NCBI RefSeq assembly: GCF_900105395.1
Contig: NZ_LT629775.1
Location: 2,684,501-2,748,500 of the forward strand
Reading direction: 5' to 3'
Length of the DNA: 64,000 nucleotides
Origin: Streptomyces sp. TLI_053
GTDB lineage: Bacteria; Actinomycetota; Actinomycetes; Streptomycetales; Streptomycetaceae
Shown here: piece by piece, positions 16,112 to 24,872 of the stretch
How positions within the stretch are numbered: the stretch's first letter is position 1
Layout: the number at the start of each line of letters is the position of its first letter
Position numbers and translations under genes: made by a program
Notes under the pieces: model-generated
What the model saw: the letters and a program-made list of their open reading frames with translations, nothing else
What the model was told of the DNA's origin: nothing
Database searches by the model: none

Positions 16112-19100
16112 CACGGTGTCCTTCCGCAGGTGCAGGCGGCGGTGGACGGCCGTCACCAGCTCGTCGATGTCCGGCGCCCGGAGCAGGGAGTAGTGGTCGG
16201 CCGTCAGCTCGACGACGGTCGGCGGGTCGGCCGAGTAGCCGCTGCTGCCGTCGAGGAACGAGTACTCGTCCCCCCGTGCCTTGAAGACGGTGATGGGTGC
16301 GGAGACCCGGCGCTCCCGCAGTTCGCGGAAGGTGTAGTTGAACTCGAAGGTCGTCCCCACGATCCGGACGATCCGGCGCACCAGGTCCGGGTCCAGGCCG
16401 GGGATGCCCTCGCCGACGAACCGGGCGAAGCTCTCGTCGTCCCGGGCCACCTCGAGGCACCGCTCCAGCAGCGGGCCGTCGATCGTGCCGGTGAACACCG
16501 AGAGCAGGATCGCCACGAAGGCCCGGCTGGTGTAACTGGCGGTCCGCTCCTCGGGGCGGGTCCCGGTGGTGCGGACCTCGGGCGAGCCGGGGGCGATCAG
16601 GAAGACGTGGTCGACCGTGCGGCCGGCCTGCTCCAACTGGTACGCCGTCTCGAAGGCGACCCGGGCCCCGAAGGAGTAGCCCCACAGGGTGTACGGGCCC
16701 TCGGGCTGGACCTCCAGCACCGCCCGGACGTCCGCGGCCGCCATCTCCCTGATCGTCGGGTAGGGGACCTCCCCCGGGTTGACGCCGTGGGCCTGCACCC
16801 CGAGGAACGGCCGCCCGGTGCCGAGGCGTTCGGCCAGCAGCCGCAGGTTCATCGGGTAGCCGCCCAGTCCGGGCCAGCAGAAGACCGGGCGTGCGGGTGA
16901 GCTCGGCGTGGGTGCGCCCAGCGCCGACGAGCTCGGCGCCGATGAGCTCGGCGCGGGTGCGCCGGAGCCGGTCAGCGGCACCAGGCGCGAGGTGCGCTCC
17001 GCCGGGCCGCCGGAGAGCCGCCGGGCCAGGCCCTCCACCGTCGGCGAGGTGAAGACCACCTCCAGCGGCAGCGCCGCCCCGAAGGCCCGGTTGATCCGGT
17101 TGACCAGGGTGACGGCCAGCAGCGAGTTGCCGCCGCAGGCGAAGAAGTCGTCCTGCGCGGAGACGCTCTCCTGCTTCATCACCTCCTGCCACAGCACGGC
17201 CACCCGGCGCTCGGTCTCGTCCCGGGGAGCCACGAAGGGCCGGTCGGCGGCCCCCGCGACCACCCGGTCCGAGACGGCCAGCGCCTTGAGGTCGATCTTG
17301 CCGTTGGCGGTGGTCGGCAGCGCGTCGAGCACCACGACCTTGTTCGGGATCATGTAGTCCGGCAGGTAGTCGACCAGGTCGTCGCGGATCAGCTCGGCCG
17401 GACCGCGCATGTGGACCGAGTCCTCCCGCATGCCCTCGTGCCGCCGCTGCTCGCGGCTGACCCGGCCGCCGAGGAAGAAGTACGAGGCGCCGCCCGGCCG
17501 GCCCAGCTCGCGCAGGATGCCGTCGAACCGTCGCGCCGAGGGCAGGTCGTCGCCGCCGCGGGAGCTGTAGCCGGAGGACATGAAACCGAGGTCGAGGTCG
17601 TTCAGCGACAGCCGCTGCGCCACCCGGCCGAGGTCGATGTAGCGCCGCCACCGCTGCGGTCCGCGGCTGATCACGGTGACCCCGAACGAGGCCCGGCCGT
17701 AGACGGCCTGGTTGATCGCGATGACCTGCTTGCGCAGGACGAGGTCGGGCGAGACCAGGCGCAGCCGGCCGTCCTCGTGCAGGTACTGCCCGGCCGGGAG
17801 GTCCACGCCCTTGCCGGGGTGGACCTGGACGAACAGGTCGATGTCCCGGTCCTCGCGCGGTCCGCGCCACGGTGTCCAGTCGAAGCTGCCGAGGTAGTGG
17901 TCCTGGTCGGCGACACCCAGCCGGGCCTTGACCTCCGGGGTGAAGGGGGCGGGCGCGATGTCGAGGCCGTGGGCCGGGAGGACCTCCTCCAGGAGGCCGA
18001 CGATGTGGCCGGTCTCGATCTCCAGGACCTCGGTGATGTTGGTCCGGTAGACCGGTTCGATGGCGCCGCGGCGGCCGAGGAAGTGCATCCGGATCCGGGG
18101 GGCCGCGGTGGCGGCGGTGTCGTCGGGGGCCCTGCGCGGTCCGGGGATCAGCCGCGGCGCGGGAGCCGCGGGGCCCGCCGGCGCCGCGGACGCCGTCGGT
18201 GCCGCGGACGCCGTCGGTGCCGCGGACGCCGTCGGTGCCGCGGAGACCAGGACGAGGCGGTGGTCGATCGGGTGGTGGTAGTGGATGCCCGGCCGGATGC
18301 CGGGGAAGCCGGTGATCTCCAGGTACACCTGGGTCGCGTAGAGCGAACCGGGCGAGGCGTAGGCGTACTTGGGGAGCAGCCGCTCCGGGCTCAGGTGCTG
18401 TCCGAGGTGACGCAGGATCGCGCCGAGCTCCCCGGTGTCCAGCTCCGCGAGCGGCCGGGAACGGCCGGCGGCGGCGGGGCGGCGGGCCAGCAGCGCCAGC
18501 AGGTCGCGCTCGGAGACCGGCGCCTCGCCCTCGTAGAAGCGGTAGGTCTTGCGGGCGAAGGCGAGGGCGCGCTGGGCCTCGGTGGCCGTCCGGCCGGGCA
18601 GGTCCACGGAGGGCAGGCCGGCCAGGTCGGCCGCGGTCCGCACACCCGGGTTGGACAGCTGGGCCTTGACCTGGAGCTTGCTCTCCTTGGACTGGTGGTG
18701 CGCGCCGTGGCTGCCCTGGTCCATCAGGGCGGCCTCCCTCGGGTCGAGTTCGACGCAGGCGATCAGGTTCTGGAAGCCCGTCCTCGGGTCGTCCTTGACC
18801 AGCACCGCCGCGTGCCGGACCCAGTCGTGGGTCTCGATGGCGAGCCGGATCTCGTCCAGCTCCACCCGGAAGCCGCGCAGCTTCACCTGGTTGTCGGCGC
18901 GGCCGGTGAACTGGACGGTGCCGTCGGCGTTCCAGTAGGCGAGGTCGCCGGTGCGGAAGAACCGCCCACGGCCGTCGGGGTCCTCGGTGAAGCGCTGCTC
19001 GGTCAGGTCCGGCCGGTGCAGGTAGCCGCGCGCCACCTGGACGCCGCCGACAGAGAGTTCGCCGATCTCGCCCACGCCCAGCTCGGCGCCGTCGCGGCCG

Positions 19101-20125
19101 AGGATCCGGTACTCGGTGCCGTCGACCGGGGCACCGATGGAGACCGAGTTGGGGCCGTCGCCGACGGAGGACTTGGTCACCACGAAGGACGAGGAGTTGA
19201 TGGTGCACTCGGTCGGCCCGTAGAGGTTGACCAGCTCGCAGCCCGGCAGGGCCTCCAGGAAGGTCCCGGCGAGGGATCTGGAGAGCGCCTCGCCACCGGT
19301 GAAGACCTGCTCCAGCGTGTGGCAGGAGTCCAGTTCCTCGGTCTCCAGCAGGGCCTGGAGCAGCGTCGGGACGCACTGCACGGTGGTGACGCCGTTCGCC
19401 CTGACCGCCGCGAGCAGCCGCTCGGGGTCCCGGTGGATGCCGGCCCCGCCCACCACCGCGGTGGCGCCGACCGCCGGGGCGAGGATCTCCCACTGGGCGG
19501 CGTCGAAGCTGATCGGCGTCTTCTGCAGCACGACCCGGGTGCGGTCGAGGCCGTGGGCCGCGCGCAGCCAGGCCATCTGGTGGGCGATGCTGCGGTGCTC
19601 GATCATCACGCCCTTGGGGCGGCCGGTGCTGCCCGAGGTGTAGATGACGTAGGCCAGCGCGTCGGGCGCGGGGTCGGGCAGGACGGCCGGCGCCGGCGGG
19701 TGCTCGTCCTCTGCGCGGACCACCACGGTGCCGGCCGGCGCCAGCGCGGTCAGCCGCTCGACCAGCCGGTCCTGGGCGACGATCACCTTCACGCCGGAGT
19801 GCTCGATCATGAAGCGCAGGCGCTCCTCGGGGTACTCCGGGGCCAGCGGCAGATAGGCGCCGCCCGCGAGGAGGATCGCCCAGGCCCCGGTCAGCACCTC
19901 GGTGGAGGGCTCGACGAACAGCCCCACGCACTGGTCCGCGGTCACTCCGAGACCCCGCAGGTGCCCGGCCAGTCCTCGGCTCCGGCGGACCAGTTCGGCG
20001 AAGGTCAGCCGCTCGCCGCCGCCGATCACCGCCGGGTCGTCGGGGCGCTCGGCGGCGGTGCGCAGGAGCAGTTCGGGCAGTAACGGGTGGTCGGCCGGGC
20101 CTCGGCCCGACGCTTGGGCAGTCAT
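15872..20125 (-). CDS. indC: Indigoidine-synthetase-type NRPS (A-Ox-T-TE) with C-terminal tautomerase
   Basis: 1,417 residues from an ATG preceded by AGGGGGACC. Domains: adenylation with A3 [11 protein letters not shown] (~162-172), A4 SFDAAQWEI (~206-214), A5 NLYGPTE (~300-306), A7 RTGDL (~391-395), A8 [15 protein letters not shown] (~409-423) and A10 NGKIDLKAL (~941-949). An FMN oxidase domain is inserted between A8 and A10 (~500-915, with [18 protein letters not shown] and [20 protein letters not shown]), exactly the BpsA/IndC plan. Then a thiolation domain (GGNSL, Ser1001), thioesterase (GYSFG, Ser1151; His1311) and an extra tautomerase domain (1339-1417). BpsA/IndC activates L-glutamine, cyclises and oxidises it to a 3-aminopiperidine-dione that dimerises to blue indigoidine; Gln specificity is inferred from overall similarity. 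The Ox domain carries a low-complexity insertion of three ASAAPT repeats (~628-650). BpsA itself is ~1,280 residues and lacks the tautomerase. Confidence 0.95.
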   Translation of the reverse strand: MTAQASGRGPADHPLLPELLLRTAAERPDDPAVIGGGERLTFAELVRRSRGLAGHLRGLGVTADQCVGLFVEPSTEVLTGAWAILLAGGAYLPLAPEYPEERLRFMIEHSGVKVIVAQDRLVERLTALAPAGTVVVRAEDEHPPAPAVLPDPAPDALAYVIYTSGSTGRPKGVMIEHRSIAHQMAWLRAAHGLDRTRVVLQKTPISFDAAQWEILAPAVGATAVVGGAGIHRDPERLLAAVRANGVTTVQCVPTLLQALLETEELDSCHTLEQVFTGGEALSRSLAGTFLEALPGCELVNLYGPTECTINSSSFVVTKSSVGDGPNSVSIGAPVDGTEYRILGRDGAELGVGEIGELSVGGVQVARGYLHRPDLTEQRFTEDPDGRGRFFRTGDLAYWNADGTVQFTGRADNQVKLRGFRVELDEIRLAIETHDWVRHAAVLVKDDPRTGFQNLIACVELDPREAALMDQGSHGAHHQSKESKLQVKAQLSNPGVRTAADLAGLPSVDLPGRTATEAQRALAFARKTYRFYEGEAPVSERDLLALLARRPAAAGRSRPLAELDTGELGAILRHLGQHLSPERLLPKYAYASPGSLYATQVYLEITGFPGIRPGIHYHHPIDHRLVLVSAAPTASAAPTASAAPTASAAPAGPAAPAPRLIPGPRRAPDDTAATAAPRIRMHFLGRRGAIEPVYRTNITEVLEIETGHIVGLLEEVLPAHGLDIAPAPFTPEVKARLGVADQDHYLGSFDWTPWRGPREDRDIDLFVQVHPGKGVDLPAGQYLHEDGRLRLVSPDLVLRKQVIAINQAVYGRASFGVTVISRGPQRWRRYIDLGRVAQRLSLNDLDLGFMSSGYSSRGGDDLPSARRFDGILRELGRPGGASYFFLGGRVSREQRRHEGMREDSVHMRGPAELIRDDLVDYLPDYMIPNKVVVLDALPTTANGKIDLKALAVSDRVVAGAADRPFVAPRDETERRVAVLWQEVMKQESVSAQDDFFACGGNSLLAVTLVNRINRAFGAALPLEVVFTSPTVEGLARRLSGGPAERTSRLVPLTGSGAPAPSSSAPSSSALGAPTPSSPARPVFCWPGLGGYPMNLRLLAERLGTGRPFLGVQAHGVNPGEVPYPTIREMAAADVRAVLEVQPEGPYTLWGYSFGARVAFETAYQLEQAGRTVDHVFLIAPGSPEVRTTGTRPEERTASYTSRAFVAILLSVFTGTIDGPLLERCLEVARDDESFARFVGEGIPGLDPDLVRRIVRIVGTTFEFNYTFRELRERRVSAPITVFKARGDEYSFLDGSSGYSADPPTVVELTADHYSLLRAPDIDELVTAVHRRLHLRKDTVMPHVNIKHFPMELSDTQQAELLAAVTKAVTDAFGCDEGVVSIAVESIAEENWTEQVYIPEIVNRRDILGKVPDYRPDAL

Positions 20126-20230
20126 CTGGTCCCCCTGGGTGTACGGGTGTCCTGGTGTCCGGCTTTCCTGGTGTCCTGTGATGTCCCGGCGCTCCGGCGT
20201 CCCGGCGTCCCGGCGGGCGGGGCGGGCGGA

Positions 20231-20911
20231 TCAGCGGTCGGCGGCGGCCCGTCCCCTGCGCAGCGCGTCGGCGACGTCGAGCATCCGGCGGGTCTGGTAC
20301 GCGACGGCGGCGAGGTTGTCCTCGGTGACGTGCTCCGCCAGCCGGCCCGGGACCGCCTGCCGGCCGGAGACCGAACTGACGCCGTAGGGGTTGCCGTTGC
20401 TGGGGGCCGTCATGATCTCGTCGGTGACGCCGGGCGGCACGATGATCCCGCCCCAGTGGTAGAAGACGGCGTTGAGCGAGAGGATCGTCGCCTCCTGCCC
20501 GCCGTGCGGGGCGCCGGTGGAGGTGAACGAGGCCATCACCTTGCCCTGGAGGCCGCCGCGGGCGTTGAGCGGCCAGGCGAGCTCGATGAAGTGCTTGAGC
20601 GGGGCGGCGATCATCCCGAACCGGCCGGGGCCGCCGAGCAGGATCACATCGGCCCAGCCGAGGTCGTCGACGGAGGCGGTGGGGACGGCCGCGATCGCGG
20701 CGGCGTTCTCCTGCCAGGCCTCGGTCCACTCGGTGAACTCCGGTGCCAGGGAACCCTGGACGTACTCGGGGACCCGGCGCAGCCGGACCGTGGCGCCGGC
20801 CTTCACGGCGGCCTCCTCGGCGGCCAGGGCGAGCTTGTGGACGTTGCCGGTGCCCGAGTAGTAGACGATCGAGATCCTCGTCGTCGGCGCGGAGGTGTCG
20901 GCGGTGGACAC
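20231..20911 (-). CDS. WrbA-type NAD(P)H:quinone oxidoreductase, flavodoxin fold
   Basis: 226 residues from a GTG with GAGGAG upstream. The FMN phosphate loop is [12 protein letters not shown] (~17-28); [15 protein letters not shown] and [19 protein letters not shown] are the WrbA signature segments. WrbA enzymes reduce quinones by two electrons using FMN. In the operon it precedes the NRPS by 105 bp. It could keep a redox-cycling pigment in its reduced, soluble leuco form or supply reduced flavin; that is inference. Confidence 0.9.
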   Translation of the reverse strand: MSTADTSAPTTRISIVYYSGTGNVHKLALAAEEAAVKAGATVRLRRVPEYVQGSLAPEFTEWTEAWQENAAAIAAVPTASVDDLGWADVILLGGPGRFGMIAAPLKHFIELAWPLNARGGLQGKVMASFTSTGAPHGGQEATILSLNAVFYHWGGIIVPPGVTDEIMTAPSNGNPYGVSSVSGRQAVPGRLAEHVTEDNLAAVAYQTRRMLDVADALRRGRAAADR

Positions 20912-21066
20912 GGTGGTGCTCCTCAGGGTCGGTGACGGTCGGTGCGGTCGGTGGCGGTGAGCGGCGGTGAGCAGCGGTGAGCGGCAACAGGCGGCGGGGG
21001 CCGGAGCGGTGGGGTCGCGGGGTTACGGATCCCGGACCCCGCCCGCCCCGGCGGGTGGGGAGGGCC

Positions 21067-21747
21067 TCAGGCGGGGACGTCGGTCCCGAAGTAGCGGTCG
21101 CCGAAGTCGCCGATGCCGGGCACCATGAACGCGTTCTCGTTGAGCCGCTCCTCGATCGAGGAGGTCACGATCCGCACGCCGGGGTGGCGGTCGTGCACGG
21201 CCCGGATCCCCTCCGGGGCGGAGAGCAGGTTCACGAAGAGGATGTGCTCCTCCGGCACGCCGTGGTCGAGCAGCACCCCGATCGCGGCCAGCGCGGTGCC
21301 GCCGGTGGCGAGCATCGGATCGAGGAGCAGCACATGGCCCCGGCCGATCCCGGCGGGCAGCGCCGCGTAGTACAGCCGCGGGAGCTTGGTGACCTTGTCC
21401 CGCTGGATCAGGATCTTGCCCAGCCTGGTCTCCGGCGCCATCACCCTCAGCTCGGACTCCATGCTGTCCCCGGCCCGGGCGACGGAGACGCCGTAGACCG
21501 GGGTGGCCGGCGACAGGCCGTGGTAGACCTGCCCGACCGGGGTGCGGACGTCGCGCGGCTCGTACGGCAGCAGGTCCAGCGCGGCGTCCAGGAGGCCGCG
21601 GATGATCCGGTTGGCGGAGAGGACGAAGTCCTCCCGGCGGGCGTCGCGGTCCCGGACGACCGCGTGCAGGGCCCGCAGGCGATTGGTCTGGGGCACCAGG
21701 TGGGTCACCCGGGTCACGCCCCGCAGCGGCTCGGTCCCGGTGGCCAT
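21067..21747 (-). CDS. upp: Uracil phosphoribosyltransferase, eukaryotic-type
   Basis: 226 residues. It makes UMP and pyrophosphate from uracil and PRPP. The PRPP-binding loop is [15 protein letters not shown] (~141-155), the flexible region is [12 protein letters not shown], and the uracil-binding C-terminus is [13 protein letters not shown]. The segment [21 protein letters not shown] follows the fungal/animal UPRT pattern ([11 protein letters not shown]...LPKLYY) and not the usual bacterial upp pattern (VGHIGLYRDEETL.PVEYY). Its ATG overlaps the stop of the TrpF-like gene by one base. Beside PsuG it links the uracil and ribose phosphate pools: uracil salvage, precursor supply, or resistance to a uracil-like C-nucleoside are all possible. 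The organism should have a normal housekeeping upp elsewhere. Confidence 0.9.
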   Translation of the reverse strand: MATGTEPLRGVTRVTHLVPQTNRLRALHAVVRDRDARREDFVLSANRIIRGLLDAALDLLPYEPRDVRTPVGQVYHGLSPATPVYGVSVARAGDSMESELRVMAPETRLGKILIQRDKVTKLPRLYYAALPAGIGRGHVLLLDPMLATGGTALAAIGVLLDHGVPEEHILFVNLLSAPEGIRAVHDRHPGVRIVTSSIEERLNENAFMVPGIGDFGDRYFGTDVPA

Positions 21748-22448
21748 CAGGAGGCGCTCCGGCCGTCCTCCGCGGCGACCCGGGCGAAGGCCGCGCGGGC
21801 CTCCTGGACGAAGGTGCGCACCTTCTGCCGGTCCTTGCGGCGGGTGGCCTTGTCCTCCAGGCCGGTGTGGGCGTCCACGGCGGCGGGGCGGACGGCCTCG
21901 ATGGCGGCCGCGACGTTCTCCGGGGTGAGCCCGCCCGCCATCATCAGCGGCTTCGGGGAGATCCGGACCAGCTCGGCGCTGACCGACCAGTCGTGGGTCA
22001 GGCCGGTCGCGCCCTTGGCGCCGGTGGCGGGGTTGAAGCTGTCGGTGATGAACATGTCGACCCACTCGGCGGAGGTCTCGACGATGGTGCGCAGTTCCTC
22101 GATGTTGTCCGACTTCACCACGAGGCTCTTGAGCACGTAGAGGTCCGGGGCGAGGGTGCGCAGCCTGCTCAGCTCGGCCGGGGTCACGTCGCCGTGCAGC
22201 TGGATCGCGCTCACGCCGATCTCGGCGCAGAACGCGGCGATCTCGTCGGCCTCGGTCAGGTAGGTGATGATGACGCCCTTGTTGCCGGGCTGGATCGCCT
22301 TGACGATGGCGGCGGCGTCGGCCTCCGAGAGGTCCTCGTTCTTGGCCGGCAGGCGCAGGGCGAAGCCGAGCCAGTCCGCGCCCTCCTCGATGATCAGATC
22401 GGCCTCGGCCTGGTCGATGATGCCCGCGACCTGGATCAGTCCGTACAT
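21747..22448 (-). CDS. TrpF-like (phosphoribosylanthranilate isomerase) barrel, catalytic Cys absent
   Basis: 233 residues, a TIM barrel of the TrpF family: QLHGDVTPAELSRLR, FITDSFN then GATGLTHDWS (the Asp and phosphate site), and MMAGGLTPENVAAAI are conserved blocks. TrpF isomerises N-phosphoribosylanthranilate by an Amadori rearrangement, with a Cys in KxCG as general base and an Asp as general acid. Here the first strand reads GLIQVAGI, so the Cys is Ala, and the late signature DVSSGVE is DAHTGLED. Length is near the family norm (~200) plus a C-terminal helix. It is therefore unlikely to be the tryptophan enzyme. Coupled to upp in an operon with PsuG, it may act on another phosphoribosyl compound. 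Confidence 0.82.
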   Translation of the reverse strand: MYGLIQVAGIIDQAEADLIIEEGADWLGFALRLPAKNEDLSEADAAAIVKAIQPGNKGVIITYLTEADEIAAFCAEIGVSAIQLHGDVTPAELSRLRTLAPDLYVLKSLVVKSDNIEELRTIVETSAEWVDMFITDSFNPATGAKGATGLTHDWSVSAELVRISPKPLMMAGGLTPENVAAAIEAVRPAAVDAHTGLEDKATRRKDRQKVRTFVQEARAAFARVAAEDGRSAS

Positions 22449-22684
22449 GGCTGTCTGCCTCCTCTGGCCCCGGCGGTGCTGGCCGGGGCCGGTCTGCGAC
22501 GGTTTCGGGGGGGCCGTCCGGGGACGGCGGGGCGGCGGCGCGGGCGGGCCCGGCGGGTGCCTTGCGGGGCGGCCGGGTGCCGCGCGGCGCGGCGGGTGCG
22601 CGGCGGGCCGGGTGCGTGGCGGGCCGGGGTCAACGGCCCGGGTCGGCGCGCCGGGATCGGCGCGCCGGGATCAGCGCGCCCGGG

Positions 22685-23377
22685 TCAGCGGGCTTCGGCG
22701 GCCTTGGCGAGTTCGGCGACGACGAGGCGCGCCACGGGGGCGGCGGAGGCGGGGTTCTGCCCCGTGACGACCCGGCCGTCGCTCTGGGTGTGGGCCTGGT
22801 AGACGCCCGCCTTGGTGTGCAGCGCGCCCGACTCCTTCAGCCGGTCCTCCAGCAGGAACGGCATGACCTCGACCAGGCCCAGCGAGTCCTCCTCCTCGTT
22901 GCTGAAGGAGGCGACCCGCTTGCCGCTCACCAGGAGGGTGCCGTCCGGCAGCCGCAGGTTGACCAGCGCGGCCGGGCCGTGGCAGACCGCGGAGACGACG
23001 CCGCCCCGGCCGTGGATGTCCATGGCGATCCGGGCCAGGTCCGGGGAGTCCGGGAAGTCCCACATGGCGCCGTGGCCGCCGACGTAGAAGATCGCCGCGT
23101 ACTCGGCGGGGTCGACGTCGGCCGCCCGGCGGGTCGCCACGAGCTTGGCCTTGACGGTCTCGTCGGCCAGGAAGCCGACGATCTCGGGGTCGTCCTCCTC
23201 GCCCGGGAAGACCACGGCCGGCGGCTCGCCGCCGCGCACGGAGACGAAGTCGACCTCGTGGCCGGCGCCGACGAAGACGTTGTAGGGGTGGGCCGCCTCC
23301 GAGACGCTGTAGCCCGTCCGGTTGCCGGTGTCGCCCAGGGTGTCGTGACTGCTGACGGCGAGCAGGATCTTGGCCAT
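22685..23377 (-). CDS. DJ-1/PfpI family protein, Hsp31-like
   Basis: 230 residues from an ATG behind AGGAGGAACC. Class I glutamine-amidotransferase-like fold with the nucleophile elbow SAVCHGPAALVNL (~128-140; Cys131 region), VGGHGAMWDFPDSPDLARI before it, and EEDSLGLVEVMPFLLEDRL after it. This is the Hsp31/glyoxalase III side of the DJ-1 family, whose members convert methylglyoxal or protect proteins from glycation. The conserved GHGAMWD segment supports it. In this operon it could handle reactive carbonyls from the pathway. 119 bp downstream of the hydrolase gene and 236 bp upstream of the TrpF-like gene. Confidence 0.88.
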   Translation of the reverse strand: MAKILLAVSSHDTLGDTGNRTGYSVSEAAHPYNVFVGAGHEVDFVSVRGGEPPAVVFPGEEDDPEIVGFLADETVKAKLVATRRAADVDPAEYAAIFYVGGHGAMWDFPDSPDLARIAMDIHGRGGVVSAVCHGPAALVNLRLPDGTLLVSGKRVASFSNEEEDSLGLVEVMPFLLEDRLKESGALHTKAGVYQAHTQSDGRVVTGQNPASAAPVARLVVAELAKAAEAR

Positions 23378-23496
23378 GGTTCCTCCTGGAGTCGCTGCGG
23401 AGTGCTCCGCGGGTGGTCGGGCGGCCGGCCGCGGTCCGGGCCGGCCGCCCCGGGGCCGGGTGGTGCGGGGTGGCGCGGGTGGTGCCCGGCGGAGGA

Positions 23497-24276
23497 TCAG
23501 GCCCGGTGGATGAAGTCCTGGATCAGCTGCACGAGTTCGTCCGGACGCTCGAAGATCACCATGTGGCCGCTGTCGATCTCGGTGTAGCTGGAGTTCGGGA
23601 TCGCGGCGGCCAGCTCGCGGGAGTGCTCGGCGGGCACGGCGGCGTCCGGGTACGGGGCCAGCACGAGGGTCTCGGCCTCGACCTTGCCGACGATGTCGCG
23701 GATGTCGACCTGGACCAGCAGCTCCAGCTGACGGATGCGGCCGCTGGAGGGGCTCAGCTCGGAGCCGAGGTTCTCGACGTCGCTCAGGCTCGGCCGGGTG
23801 CGGATGTAGCGCGGGCTGAAGGCGGTGGTGCTCAGGACGCGGCCGAAGGCCTTGGCGTCGTGCTTCTGGCTGAGCGTCAGGCCGATCAGGTTCTCGATGT
23901 AGAGGTCCGACTTCACCAGACCGCCGATCGGCACCAGCCGGCGCACCAGGCCGGGGTGCAGCGCGGCGGTGGCGGCGACGACGGCCCCGCCGAGCGAGAA
24001 GCCCACCAGGTCCACCGGGCCGAGGCCGGCGTGCTCGATCACGGCGGCGACCTCGTCGGCGAGCTGCTCGACGGTCAGCGGCGTGCCGTCGTCCTCGGCG
24101 GTCTCGCTGCCGGACAGCTCCGGCAGGATGACGGTGTTGCGACGGGCGAAGTCCTCGACGAGGTGCCCGAAGGTGACCTGGCCCCCCTTGCCCACGCCGT
24201 GCACCAGGACCAGGGCCGGCCCCTCGCCGGTCACGGTGTAGTGGACGCGCGAGTTTCCGACGGAGATCGTGGGCAT
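23497..24276 (-). CDS. Alpha/beta hydrolase
   Basis: 259 residues from an ATG with a perfect AGGAGG 9 bases upstream. Oxyanion segment LVHGVGKGG (~25-33), nucleophile elbow GFSLGGAV (Ser ~97), acid near LVLAPYPDAAVP and catalytic His in EIDSGHMVIFERPDEL. A ~40-residue lid lies between. No signal peptide, so cytosolic. It is the first gene of the minus-strand operon and so marks its promoter side. The substrate, ester or amide, is unknown; it may open a lactam or remove an acyl group in the pathway. Confidence 0.9.
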   Translation of the reverse strand: MPTISVGNSRVHYTVTGEGPALVLVHGVGKGGQVTFGHLVEDFARRNTVILPELSGSETAEDDGTPLTVEQLADEVAAVIEHAGLGPVDLVGFSLGGAVVAATAALHPGLVRRLVPIGGLVKSDLYIENLIGLTLSQKHDAKAFGRVLSTTAFSPRYIRTRPSLSDVENLGSELSPSSGRIRQLELLVQVDIRDIVGKVEAETLVLAPYPDAAVPAEHSRELAAAIPNSSYTEIDSGHMVIFERPDELVQLIQDFIHRA

Positions 24277-24599
24277 GGCGGATCGCCTCCTGTGACGATG
24301 TGGAAAGGAATACCCCGACAGACGCTGACCGGGGAACCGAAAATATGGTGCGGGCATGCGTACGGAAATGCGCACGGAGAATTCCGCCGGCCCCACCGGA
24401 TTCATGTGGGTGCGGGCCGTCGGGTTCCGCGGGAAGCAGCTGCGCAGGATTTCGACAACGCCGGCCGGCTTCGCCCCCGAGGGCGGCCGGACGGATGGTG
24501 CGGGTCCGCACGACGAAGCACGGAGGCCATTACGACGCGGACACGACATGCCGGAGCACGGGAAAGGGACGCCGTCGAGCCCCGCCCCCTCGATCACTC

Positions 24600-24620
24600 G
24601 AAGTAGAATTTATCTACTTC
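24600..24620. promoter_or_regulatory. Perfect 8-bp inverted repeat, likely operator
   Basis: GAAGTAGA (24600-24607), spacer ATTTA, TCTACTTC (24613-24620). The A/T-rich dyad in a >70% GC genome stands out. It is the best candidate site for the XRE protein encoded at 24873 or another regulator of the NRPS operon. Confidence 0.6.
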
Positions 24621-24641
24621 CAGCGATCCGGTCAAGCTTGC

Positions 24642-24661
24642 GGATCACCTTCGAGTGATCC
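24642..24661. promoter_or_regulatory. Second inverted repeat, likely operator
   Basis: GGATCAC (24642-24648) and GTGATCC (24655-24661) with a 6-base spacer, one helical turn scale, 22 bp from the first dyad. Its outer half also pairs with 24592-24601, which would loop the first dyad. Confidence 0.5.
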
Positions 24662-24872
24662 GACGCCCGACTCGCAGCGCGCAAAGGTGTGTATCAAATA
24701 CTCATAAATGGCATTGAAAGCCAATAAAACGGACACTTGGCATTGGCCGGTCGAAGCCTCCGCCGGCCGCACAGAACTCCGGCCGCGGTCACGAGCTCAT
24801 GCCGATGCCCCGGATGTCGGGATCTTCCGCTGCCTGGGCACTATCATTCTTTCAGACCCCATCCAGTGGAGT

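Larger units (their letters stand above)
24277..24872. promoter_or_regulatory. Divergent control region between the NRPS operon and the XRE regulator
   Basis: 596 bp without a gene, clearly richer in A/T than the surroundings. It holds the inverted repeats listed separately at 24600-24620 and 24642-24661, a long-range repeat GATCACTCGA (24592-24601) with TCGAGTGATC (24651-24660), and GCCAAT (24720-24725) with ATTGGC (24742-24747). Near the operon side (24330-24360) an A/T-rich patch reads CCGAAAATATGG, a plausible -10 area for the minus strand. The XRE frame is open up to an ATG at 24708 but the codons there are unlike coding DNA. Confidence 0.65.

Noticed and set aside
17411..20083. An 890-codon plus-strand open frame
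   Set aside because: Antisense to the NRPS adenylation and oxidase domains; composition is typical of a shadow frame.
14835..20987. One giant 2,050-codon minus-strand protein ending in PsuG
   Set aside because: Only the last ~345 codons are PsuG; upstream the frame is a shadow of the NRPS, which is read in another frame.
24708..24872. Upstream start for the XRE regulator at 24708
   Set aside because: The added ~55 residues have non-coding composition and cover the dyads and likely promoter; the ATG at 24873 has an upstream TGGAG and gives a normal XRE N-terminus.
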